A stretch of DNA of 6,434 bases from Acidobacteriota bacterium. GTDB lineage: Bacteria > Acidobacteriota > Terriglobia > UBA7540. This document shows positions 1 to 6,158 of this stretch, piece by piece. The translations under genes and the position numbers were made by a program. The notes beneath the pieces were generated by a model. The model searched no databases. It saw only the letters and a program-made list of their open reading frames with translations, and was not told the DNA's origin. Every line of letters begins with the position of its first letter. Position 1 is the first letter of the stretch. The stretch covers positions 1 to 6,434 of the forward strand of contig QHZK01000191.1 of the NCBI GenBank assembly GCA_003224635.1, given 5' to 3'.

Positions 1-143
1 GCTTGGCAGAGGTCTTTCGCGCGCAGGGTAAAGTCGAACGGGCGCAAGCAGAGCTGAAGAACGTGGAGCAAATTCAGGAGAGCACGCGGGACAAATTGCT
101 GCACGAAATTTCCGGCTCACCGCCGCGCGCGCCCGCACCTTGA
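1..143 (+). CDS. C-terminal end of a TPR-type protein (partial)
   Basis: The frame starting at base 3 is open from the window edge to a TGA at 141-143 and gives 46 residues of the C-terminus. It begins LAEVFRAQGKVERAQAEL, a typical TPR helix pair, then runs into a charged helix rich in Q, E and K and a Pro/Ala-rich tail ending PRAPAP. The pattern resembles the C-terminus of the TPR protein at 2495-3727 (LARVYKRLNRPGEFQREL followed by a Q/K/E-rich helix), so the two are probably related. The other two frames lack this character: one stops at once and the other is basic and repeat-free. The function cannot be read from this fragment. TPR proteins are protein-binding scaffolds, and in this context it is probably exported, which is inference because the N-terminus is outside the window. 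Confidence 0.7.
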   Translation, partial: LAEVFRAQGKVERAQAELKNVEQIQESTRDKLLHEISGSPPRAPAP

Positions 144-294
144 CGCTGAGGCGCGATCTGGTGGTCAGAGACTGCCGCTACAGTTTCGCGCTGCGCATAC
201 CGAGCTACGCTTCAGCAGTCCGGGAGTTGATATCTTATCGTCGCGCGGCTACCGTCGGGCGTCTCACAGGTTCCTGAAAGGTTCTGGGTGGTCG

Positions 295-2142
295 ATGCGG
301 TCGGCATTTCGCCAAGTCGTGACGTCGCTCGTCGTTTTCGCTTTCCCCCTCATCGCGCTATCTGCCCTTACCGCAGGCGGCCAACAAGAACCCCTGCCCC
401 AGCACTCCGCCGCGCACTCCAAGCCGTTCCTTGTCGAGTTCAGGAACGCCGCGCCCGGGGTCGCCTACGTCGGGTCGAAAGCCTGTGCAGAGTGTCACGG
501 GGACATCAACCAAAGTTTTATGAAGACCGACATGAGCCGCGCCATGTCTCTCCCGAGCAAGTTGAAGGAGCTCCCCGGCCTCGACCATCCGGTGACCGTC
601 AAGCACCCCAAGGCGAACCGTTACTATCAGGTTTACCGGCGCGGCGCCGATTTCTTTCAGAGCGAATATGAGCCGGATGCGGACGGCAAGGAAGTCTTTC
701 GAGACGAACAGAAGATCAGCTACATCATGGGCTCGGGCGCCAACGGATTCACTTGCCTCGTGCGGCGGGGCGACTATTTATTCGAGGCGCCTCTCTCTTA
801 CTACTCCAGGACCAAAGAGTGGAATCTCTCGCCCGGCTACGAGTCAACTGACCTGAGCTTCAGCCGGCCGATTGAAGGCGACTGCATTTTTTGCCACAGC
901 GGCAGACCGCAGCCCGCAGAGGAACGGGGTGGCAAGTTCAAGAGCCCGCCATTTCTCGAACTGTCGATCGGCTGCGAAATCTGTCACGGCCCGGGCGCGT
1001 TGCACGTCAAGGAACGCCGAAGGGCCGCGCCGCTCCGCGGCAATATTGATCGGAGCATCGTTAATCCGTCCAAGCTGCCGGGCTGGCTCGCCGACAACAT
1101 CTGTATGTACTGCCACCAGGGTTTGGATGCGAGGGCCTTGATGCCCGGCAAGGGCTATGCTGACTTCCGGCCCGGGACACCGCTGGCCGACACGCTCGCT
1201 ATATTCGTCCTGCCGATTCGCCGCGGTGAACCGCCCGGCGACCCGCTGCTCCAACACTTCGTGCCCAAAACGCTGAGCCAGTGCTATGTGAAAAGCGGCG
1301 GTCGGCTGCTCTGCATCACCTGTCACGATCCACACCAACAGCCGACCGCGCGGGAAGTTCCGGCCTACTATCGCAGCAAATGCCTCACCTGCCACACGGA
1401 GAAAAGCTGCACGTTGCCGCTGCCAGCGAGGTTGGCAAAGACTCCGCCCAACGATTGCGCCGGCTGTCACATGGCGAAGCAGCGCGTTCAGCAGATTTCC
1501 CATTCCTCTCTCACCAATCACCGCATTCTTGCCCGCGCGGGCGAGCCGCTTCCGGAAATTGCCTACCACATGACCACGCCGGAGTTCCCCGACTTGGTGT
1601 ACATCGACGCGATTCCTCAAGCGGCGCCTAAGCCCATCCCGCCGCTGACCCTCTTTCGGGCCTATTCCCAATTGGTGCAGTTGAACAGCGAGTACGCGGC
1701 GGGCTTCGACGCGGCGCTGGATTCGCTCGCCAAGGCCGGGAGCGATGACCCGGCAGCGCTCATGATCATGGGTCTCAAATTGATGAGTGCGGATGTTCCC
1801 CAGGCCCGGACGTCAGCCGCAGAATATTTCCGGCGAGCCCTTGCGGCGGGATCAACCGATCCGCAGAATTTCGAATTGCTGGCGACGTTTCAGGTGCAGT
1901 CCGGCAAGACGCAGGACGCCATCGCCACCATCCAGCGCGGTTTGCAAGCCAATCCCTACTCGCCCCGGCTGTACCGCGCGCTCGCGGCGCTGTACGTTGC
2001 TGTCAACGCGCATGACGACGCACTTAAGACGATGAAGAAAGACCTGGAGCTGTTTCCCGAAGACTCCTACATGCGCTCGCTTTTGAAACAAACGGAAAAC
2101 CCGGACGGGAAGGCAGGCTGCCGCCCCCAAGTTCCGCGCTGA
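295..2142 (+). CDS. Exported seven-haem c-type cytochrome with C-terminal TPR region
   Basis: This 615-residue protein has a signal peptide (about residues 1-27: basic MRSAFR, then a hydrophobic stretch to SALTAGG). It carries seven CXXCH haem c sites: CAECH (64), CIFCH (197), CEICH (227), CMYCH (270), CITCH (340), CLTCH (363) and CAGCH (388). The last is followed by a conserved-looking HSSLTNHRI segment (403-411) whose histidines could be distal haem ligands. The first site, in a VGSKACAECH context, matches the cytochrome c554-like multihaem family. Residues about 450-600 contain TPR-like helix pairs (AAEYFRRALAAGSTDP, AIATIQRGLQANPYSPRLYRAL). Such cytochrome-TPR fusions are common in Acidobacteriota and probably move electrons in the periplasm; the redox partner is unknown. 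The ATG at 295 sits right before the signal peptide, but its ribosome site is weak (GGTGG or a distant GAAAGG). The haem spacing is irregular, with a 129-residue gap between sites one and two. Confidence 0.93.
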   Translation: MRSAFRQVVTSLVVFAFPLIALSALTAGGQQEPLPQHSAAHSKPFLVEFRNAAPGVAYVGSKACAECHGDINQSFMKTDMSRAMSLPSKLKELPGLDHPVTVKHPKANRYYQVYRRGADFFQSEYEPDADGKEVFRDEQKISYIMGSGANGFTCLVRRGDYLFEAPLSYYSRTKEWNLSPGYESTDLSFSRPIEGDCIFCHSGRPQPAEERGGKFKSPPFLELSIGCEICHGPGALHVKERRRAAPLRGNIDRSIVNPSKLPGWLADNICMYCHQGLDARALMPGKGYADFRPGTPLADTLAIFVLPIRRGEPPGDPLLQHFVPKTLSQCYVKSGGRLLCITCHDPHQQPTAREVPAYYRSKCLTCHTEKSCTLPLPARLAKTPPNDCAGCHMAKQRVQQISHSSLTNHRILARAGEPLPEIAYHMTTPEFPDLVYIDAIPQAAPKPIPPLTLFRAYSQLVQLNSEYAAGFDAALDSLAKAGSDDPAALMIMGLKLMSADVPQARTSAAEYFRRALAAGSTDPQNFELLATFQVQSGKTQDAIATIQRGLQANPYSPRLYRALAALYVAVNAHDDALKTMKKDLELFPEDSYMRSLLKQTENPDGKAGCRPQVPR

Positions 2143-2494
2143 GCCCGGCCCGGACGCGCGCCGACCGCCCATTCGCGGCGATGAGCGCCGACCGCGTGTC
2201 CACACCGGGCCAGGTCGAGAATCTGACTCTGCTGCATCCCACTGAACTTCAGGTTCATCACGGTCTCTCACGGCAAGGGCAACAGCGCAATGCGGTCTTG
2301 GGGTCAAGGTCCCGAGTCCGGACGACCGGCGCGGGCGCCGCTCGCGGCCACGTATCCGAGCGAGCTCAACCGCTCCATCATGACGCATGATTTGCATGAT
2401 ATATCATGATAGGAAGTCGCGCGGCTCGATGGGCGCCAGTCGCCAGCGGCCGAACGGTGGTACTATCGGCTCGTTCGTTCCGAGGAATCAACGC
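2143..2494 (+). other. 352-base gap without a convincing gene
   Basis: The gap lies between the cytochrome stop and the TPR gene start. No frame shows recognisable protein similarity. A 69-codon ATG frame at 2181-2390 has a composition unlike its neighbours and no motif. The left part is very GC-rich and contains an 11-base direct repeat (GCGCCGACCGC at 2158-2168 and 2185-2195). The right part holds an AT-rich island at about 2377-2410 with a palindrome and short repeats, listed separately. No hairpin with a T tract is visible after the cytochrome. Confidence 0.6.
2377..2410. promoter_or_regulatory. AT-rich palindromic cluster, candidate operator upstream of TPR gene
   Basis: A perfect 14-base palindrome, CATGATATATCATG, lies at 2395-2408. 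GCATGAT occurs twice as a direct repeat (2385-2391 and 2394-2400, 9-base period), and ATCATGA occurs at 2377-2383 and 2403-2409. The island is markedly AT-rich in otherwise very GC-rich DNA and sits about 90 bases upstream of the TPR gene start. This is the geometry expected of a dimeric repressor or activator site, possibly inside a promoter. No convincing -35/-10 pair can be fixed, and the regulator is unknown. Confidence 0.35.
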
Positions 2495-3727
2495 ATGAAA
2501 CCTGGCCAGTCGGGATGTGAAATGACAGGCCTCTTATTCACGCGAGCGATCCTATTGGCGCTGTTCGCCGCCCTCTCACATGGGCCAGGACGCGCTCAGG
2601 ACACCATTCAGACGCTGGCCGCGCGCGGGGAAGGGTTCGAGAAGCTCGAGAGATGGGAGGACGCTGCGGCGGCGTACCGCCAGATCCTGAAGATCGACGC
2701 TCGATCGATCGCCGCACTCAATCGCCTGGGCGCGGTCTCGGTTCACCAGAAAAAATTCGAAGAGGCTGTTCGGTATTACAGACGGGCGCTGGCCCTAAAT
2801 CCGTACGAGTTCGGGACCAATCTCAACCTCGGCATCGTCTATATCAAGATGCAGGACTACGGGAGGGCGACAATCCCTCTCGAAAGAGCGACCGAAGCCG
2901 AACCTTCGGACTTTCAGGCGCGAGAGCTCCTGGCCGTAGCTCTGATTGGCCGCAACGACTATGCCCGGGCGATTCCCCACCTTGAGAGGGCTGTAGAGCT
3001 CGCCCCGCGGGACCTCGGGACGCTCTACCTGTTGGAGCGTAGTTATCTCGAAACGAAGGCCTTCGACAAGGCGTTTGCGACCTTCGAGGGCCTGGAAGCA
3101 CTGGATCCCAAGTCGGCCTGGGTCCGCATCCTGCGGGGACAGGCTTACGACGGCCTCGGCGACTACAACAAAGCCATTCAGGAATTCGAGAGCGCGCGGC
3201 AAGAAGCGCCTGCAGATGCCACCGTGCGCTTTTCGCTGGGCTTCATGTACTGGAAGGTCCGACGGTACCCTGAGGCGGAATCCGAGCTTCAGGAAGCTCT
3301 GAAGCTCGACGCTCACTTTACAGAAGTGAAGTATTACCTGGCTGACACCTACCTCATGGAGCAAAAGCCCGAAAAGGCCCTGCCGATTCTCAAGAGCGTC
3401 ACCCAGGAGGACCCCCGAAACGCCCGAGTCCTGGTAGACTTGGGCAAGGCTTTCGTCAAATTGGATCGCGCTCAAGACGCAGTCCGCGCGTACCAAGCTG
3501 CCTTACGGGCAGATCCCGATCGTGCGGATGCTCATTACCAACTGGCTCGCGTCTACAAGAGGTTGAACCGGCCAGGCGAGTTTCAGCGCGAACTCGATGC
3601 GGCGCAGAAACTGCAACAACGAAAGCGAGAACGCGAGGAGACCCTTCTCAAGGCAAGCGGCTCTCGGGGCGATCCCAGCAGTCGGCGGGGCCTCTCGCCG
3701 CACGGAGTAAACAGACAGAAGGAGTAG
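2495..3727 (+). CDS. Exported TPR-repeat protein (about nine repeats)
   Basis: The protein has 410 residues from the ATG at 2495. I chose this start because CGAGGA lies 8 bases before it. The frame is open further upstream to 2387, but that stretch looks non-coding; a second ATG at 2522 would also keep the signal peptide. A hydrophobic segment at residues 11-29 (TGLLFTRAILLALFAALSH) and a GRA-QD site near residue 34 suggest export. The rest is a TPR array with an exact 34-residue period: helix-ending P or A residues fall at 69, 103, 137, 171, 205, 239, 273, 307 and 341. Individual units are classic, such as AVRYYRRALALNPYEFGTNL and DYNKAIQEFESARQEAP. The tail after residue 372 is a charged helix (QQRKREREE) and a basic, probably disordered end. 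TPR superhelices bind peptides or partner proteins. The neighbouring cytochrome also carries TPRs, suggesting a shared periplasmic complex, which is inference. Confidence 0.9.
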   Translation: MKPGQSGCEMTGLLFTRAILLALFAALSHGPGRAQDTIQTLAARGEGFEKLERWEDAAAAYRQILKIDARSIAALNRLGAVSVHQKKFEEAVRYYRRALALNPYEFGTNLNLGIVYIKMQDYGRATIPLERATEAEPSDFQARELLAVALIGRNDYARAIPHLERAVELAPRDLGTLYLLERSYLETKAFDKAFATFEGLEALDPKSAWVRILRGQAYDGLGDYNKAIQEFESARQEAPADATVRFSLGFMYWKVRRYPEAESELQEALKLDAHFTEVKYYLADTYLMEQKPEKALPILKSVTQEDPRNARVLVDLGKAFVKLDRAQDAVRAYQAALRADPDRADAHYQLARVYKRLNRPGEFQRELDAAQKLQQRKREREETLLKASGSRGDPSSRRGLSPHGVNRQKE

Positions 3728-3921
3728 AGTCCCGGCTGCCCGCAACTCTGTTGGTCATCGCGAGTCGCTCGAAGAAGAACTTCTGCCCTCGACAAGCGGT
3801 TTCGCGCCGCAAGCTGAATGAACCATTCGAACTCGCGTTGCGCTTCCGTCGCCTTTCCTGCAAGCCCGCAAGGCTTGAGCAAGGCCGTAGTGCGCTCGGA
3901 CCAGGTTGGGTCCCGGGCTGA
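3728..3921 (+). other. Non-coding spacer between TPR gene and glycosidase remnant
   Basis: No frame here resembles a protein family, and no trace of the missing barrel of the glycosidase remnant could be read in any frame. It contains a perfect small hairpin, CAAGCC-cgcaa-GGCTTG (3861-3877). Another hairpin, CCTGCCGA-gactcct-TCGGCGGG (3925-3947, one G-T pair), begins just past its end inside the remnant. Neither has a T tract, so they are not convincing terminators. Confidence 0.5.
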
Positions 3922-4448
3922 GGGCCTGCCGAGACTCCTTCGGCGGGCGAGGATATCACTAATGTGGGCACAGGAAGCCCGCGGCGAGATCGTATCTGCG
4001 ACACGCTTCGCCGCACGGCGTGGGACATCGTTATGACAGGAGGGTACCAGACCGCCGGCGAAAGCGCTCGCCGGGGAACGAACATCTGGCCGAACACCGG
4101 GGGCGGCTGGATGAACGGCCGTGGCGACGACACTATATGACCATGTTTGTGGGTTACGGGCACATGGTAGATTTCTTCACCAGCTTCGAGTGGTGGAAGA
4201 TGGAGCCGCACGATGAATTGGTAGACAACGGCAACTATTGCCTCGCCAAGCCAGGGGAGACTTATGCCGTCTACCTGCCGAGCGGCGGTAAGGTCACTGT
4301 CAAACTCGAGCCGGGCCGTTGCACGGCAACCTGGTTCGGGGCGGTAACCGGTGAGAAGCTCGTGCTCCCCGACGCCCAAGGACCGCTCTGGACTTCGCCC
4401 GAAGCGCCTGACCGCAACGACTGGGCGCTTCTGCTCTCGCGAGAATAA
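3922..4448 (+). pseudogene. Broken 3' remnant of a DUF4038/apiosidase-like gene with C-terminal 'collagen-binding' domain
   Basis: Two frames together give the C-terminal third of one family. The first (open 3922-4134) reads DTLRRTAWDIVMTGGYQ, then GGGWMNGRGDDT. The second continues MTMFVGYGHMVDFF, SFEWWKMEPHDELVDNGNYC, LAKPGETYAVYLPSGG and ends DWALLLSRE at a TAA (4446-4448). The conserved family order GRGDD-T-M-T-M is restored if two bases, one AT of ATAT at 4135-4138, are removed; without that the first frame hits TGA at 4138. The C-terminal part (WWKMEP onward) matches the beta-sandwich often named putative collagen-binding domain that follows DUF4038-type (apiosidase-like) TIM barrels in secreted glycosidases. 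Those proteins are usually over 400 residues. Here the signal peptide and nearly the whole barrel are absent: the first frame is closed by TGA at 3919 and nothing recognisable lies upstream. The gene is therefore 5'-truncated and frameshifted. A sequencing error could explain the frameshift but not the missing 5' part. Confidence 0.8.
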
Positions 4449-4459
4449 ATCTCGTGTGA

Positions 4460-4487
4460 CCCGTGGAATCTTGCAGCGCCCCACGGG
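4460..4487 (-). terminator. Inverted repeat downstream of tRNA-Glu, weak terminator candidate
   Basis: CCCGTGG (4460-4466) and CCACGGG (4481-4487) form a 7-base stem with a 14-base loop. On the minus strand this lies 33 bases after the tRNA 3' end and could end its transcript. On the plus strand it follows the glycosidase remnant. There is no T run on either side, so an intrinsic terminator is doubtful. Confidence 0.25.
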
Positions 4488-4519
4488 AACGGGCAGGTCT
4501 AGGGTTAAGGTTTGTTGGG

Positions 4520-4591
4520 TAGCGCTACCGGGAATCGAACCCGGGTTTTGAGATTGAGAATCTCACGTCCTAACCCCTAGACGATAGCGCC
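4520..4591 (-). tRNA. tRNA-Glu (anticodon CTC)
   Basis: Read on the minus strand, the 72 bases fold as a full cloverleaf. The acceptor GGCGCTA pairs with TAGCGCT, with a G-T first pair. The D arm GTC-TAGGGGTTAG-GAC has the usual GG. The anticodon stem TGAGA/TCTCA encloses loop TTCTCAA, giving anticodon CTC, which reads GAG (Glu). The T arm CCGGG-TTCGATT-CCCGG carries the canonical TTCGA. The discriminator is A, and the next genomic bases are CCC, so the CCA end is not encoded. The gene stands alone between convergent blocks: the plus-strand remnant ends 71 bases to the left, and the minus-strand kinase gene ends about 150 bases upstream of it in the same direction. Confidence 0.95.
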
Positions 4592-4654
4592 CTACAAGCA
4601 ATACTCAATAGCCTACACCAGAAAGCTTCGGCGCCTCAGAGCGACCTCGCTAGT

Positions 4655-4741
4655 TTACTCTGGTTCGTCTTTTCCCATCAAGTCTATGACCGGCTCCGGC
4701 TCGACATCAAGTTCGGCGCGCTGCTGGAGGCAGCACCCAAG
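4655..4741 (-). other. Open in-frame extension after the kinase stop codon
   Basis: Directly after the kinase TGA (4742-4744) the same frame stays open for 28 codons to a TAA (4655-4657). It has a protein-like, acidic composition (RAELDVEPEPVIDLMGKDEP). It has no usable start codon except a TTG/ATG near its end. It may be a former C-terminal extension cut off by the TGA, the tail of a deleted gene, a readthrough product or chance. Confidence 0.25.
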
Positions 4742-5575
4742 TCATCTAATCATCTCCCAGACGCGGGAATCCGGCACGAACACCAAGCGCTGGACCGGGA
4801 CCCGGGAGACGAACTCGCAGGCCGACTGGAACACCAGGCTGACCAGCTCCGGGTCTTCGGCAAAGAACAGGATGCTTTCGAGCAGAGCCCGCCCTGCCTC
4901 CGCCAGCCCTACCGCCTCGAGGCGATTCTCAGGACCCTGGGCGAGAAGATAGAGCGCGGCTACAGGGGCCGAGAGGTTCTCTCCTACTCGGGCGAGTTCG
5001 CCCGCAAAGGGGGTCCCGAAGGCGAGGTAGCCTCCAGGCGCTCGGGAGCCCTCAGCTCCCCGCGGGCGCACGTAGGAGACTTCGTCGGTCAGCAGTCTGA
5101 CGTCGGGCGGCGCCAGACGCGAGATGGTCGTCTTCCCGGCCCCCGACCGCCCGCCAAAGAGGAAGGCGCGGCCGTTTCGCACCGCGCTCGCGGCGTGCGC
5201 CAGGAAGCCGCCGGACCGCGCGAGCAGCAGAGTGTGTACGATGCGCAAAACCGAATCAATCGAATAAGGATTGAGCGATTGGCGAATCCTGCCCTGGCCG
5301 AGCGCGGGGTCCCACTCAGCCCGAAAATCGCCGCGCTCGATCGACCACCGCCCGGAGTCATGGACCACCCGGACATCTTCGTCCTCCGATATCTTACCGG
5401 GCGGCACGAGGTCGATTTCGAACTCGAAGTCGGGTCGGGCCGAGGAGCTTAGAAAGCCGCCGTAGCGTTCCTCGAGGATTCGCAGAAAGGAAGGGTTGTC
5501 CGTGCGGAGCCCGATCGCCATGCCGCCGATGTGGACCGCCACATCGTAGCAGCCGCTCCTCGCTGGATGTTCCAC
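4742..5575 (-). CDS. HPr-kinase-like protein of a RiPP-type cluster
   Basis: This 277-residue protein starts at GTG (5573-5575), preceded by GAGG 4 bases upstream; an in-frame TAA closes the upstream frame. The C-terminal half has the HPr kinase/phosphorylase fold signatures: FLAHAAS (124-130), the Walker A loop GRSGAGKT (142-149), a LLTDEVS acidic strand (161-167) and GTPF (187-190). It ends with a PVQRLVF strand and a WEMIR helix, as in this family. The N-terminal 120 residues are unlike the canonical HPr kinase N-domain. No HPr or PTS gene is nearby, so a role in sugar regulation is unlikely. Homologues of this shape accompany lasso and related RiPP loci, where characterised members phosphorylate the C-terminal Ser of the precursor. 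Here the nearby 64-residue peptide ends in Ser. It lies 76 bases after the protease gene in the same direction and is probably in the same operon. The peptide substrate is inference; the fold is well supported. Confidence 0.85.
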   Translation of the reverse strand: MEHPARSGCYDVAVHIGGMAIGLRTDNPSFLRILEERYGGFLSSSARPDFEFEIDLVPPGKISEDEDVRVVHDSGRWSIERGDFRAEWDPALGQGRIRQSLNPYSIDSVLRIVHTLLLARSGGFLAHAASAVRNGRAFLFGGRSGAGKTTISRLAPPDVRLLTDEVSYVRPRGAEGSRAPGGYLAFGTPFAGELARVGENLSAPVAALYLLAQGPENRLEAVGLAEAGRALLESILFFAEDPELVSLVFQSACEFVSRVPVQRLVFVPDSRVWEMIR

Positions 5576-5598
5576 GCGACCTCTTTTTCCGGGGATTC

Positions 5599-5691
5599 GC
5601 CGCAGGGCGTGCAGGTTTTAAGGAAGGGCCTGGCAAGCCCGCCCCCCAAAATCAGGATTCCTCGGCCAACCGTTGCCGCAGGGCGTGCAGG
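5599..5691. repeat. 17-base direct repeat spanning the protease-kinase junction
   Basis: GCCGCAGGGCGTGCAGG occurs exactly at 5599-5615 and 5675-5691, 76 bases apart, each near a GGATTC. On the minus strand the right copy encodes LHALR in the protease C-terminus. The left copy lies in the gap before the kinase and would also read LHALR in the kinase frame. This looks like a small duplication of the protease gene end followed by deletion. Confidence 0.7.
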
Positions 5692-6143
5692 CGTAGCAGG
5701 AGAGACTGCGGCCACTCGGAATGGCGCAAGACCGGCCCCACCATCCGCGCCCACCAACTGGGACCCTGAGAGGCGTCAATCCATATAGGCCGCGAGCGGC
5801 CGCGAAGGATGCAAGTGACCCGCCCCAGCAGCTCCTGCCCGGAAACTGGCGGATCGTCATCCGGCAAGCTGTCGCCGCGAGTGATCCAATAGGGCTGCCC
5901 CTCTTTGCTGATTTTCTTGACCACCCGATGCGCACAAAGCCGCCCTTGGCGACGGACCAGCACGATGTCACCTGGGAGCGATTCGGCCGCGTCTTGCCGC
6001 CGAATGTGGAGGATGTCGCCCGGCCACACCGACGGCAGCATGCTGGTTCCGGTGACCCGGAGGCGCAGCTCGCCGGCCAGGCAAAGCACTTCCTCAGCCA
6101 GTTGGCATCTCAGCGCCTCGCCAACCTGTACGGCTGGTTCCAT
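5652..6143 (-). CDS. Soluble S24/S26-family signal-peptidase-like protease
   Basis: This 163-residue protein begins ATG at 6141-6143, 15 bases after the stop of the peptide gene. No clear ribosome site precedes it, so translation may depend on coupling to the peptide gene. The catalytic block VTGTSMLPSVWPGDIL (30-45) places the nucleophile at Ser34. LCAHRVVKKI (69-78) supplies His72 where bacterial type I signal peptidases have Lys, as in the Ser-His branch (SipW/ER type). ITRGDSLPDDDPPV (87-100) matches the TKGD-x-N-x2-D-type third box, and LLGRV (105-109) closes the core. No N-terminal membrane helix is present, and the C-terminus (about 135-163) is helical and only moderately hydrophobic, so it is probably cytosolic or peripheral rather than a general signal peptidase. 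With a peptide precursor immediately upstream and a kinase downstream, cleavage of the precursor leader is the simplest role, which is inference. Confidence 0.85.
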   Translation of the reverse strand: MEPAVQVGEALRCQLAEEVLCLAGELRLRVTGTSMLPSVWPGDILHIRRQDAAESLPGDIVLVRRQGRLCAHRVVKKISKEGQPYWITRGDSLPDDDPPVSGQELLGRVTCILRGRSRPIWIDASQGPSWWARMVGPVLRHSEWPQSLLLRLHALRQRLAEES

Positions 6144-6158
6144 GGGAGGCGTCTTCGG

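Noticed and set aside
844..1671. 275-codon minus-strand open frame opposite the cytochrome
   Set aside because: It lies fully antisense to a gene with seven CXXCH sites, is rich in Arg and Ala as expected of a GC-rich shadow frame, and has no domain.
2181..2390. 69-codon plus-strand frame in the gap before the TPR gene
   Set aside because: It has no ribosome site, no recognisable motif and atypical composition, and it ends within the palindrome cluster.
3726..3749. AGAGT...ACTCT inverted repeat at the TPR gene stop as a terminator
   Set aside because: The stem is only 5 base pairs with a 14-base loop and no T tract.
3745..3790. Resemblance to dispersed intergenic repeats (minus strand TTCTTC...CTCGCGATGACC)
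   Set aside because: The similarity is to a vague remembered pattern. Only one copy is in the window, so it cannot be supported.
3648..4484. 278-codon minus-strand open frame
   Set aside because: It runs antisense to the TPR gene end and the glycosidase remnant, which has clear family similarity on the plus strand; its own sequence shows no motif.
4520..4591. tRNA-Glu as an attachment site of an integrated element
   Set aside because: No second copy of the tRNA 3' end, no integrase and no mobile gene are present in the window.
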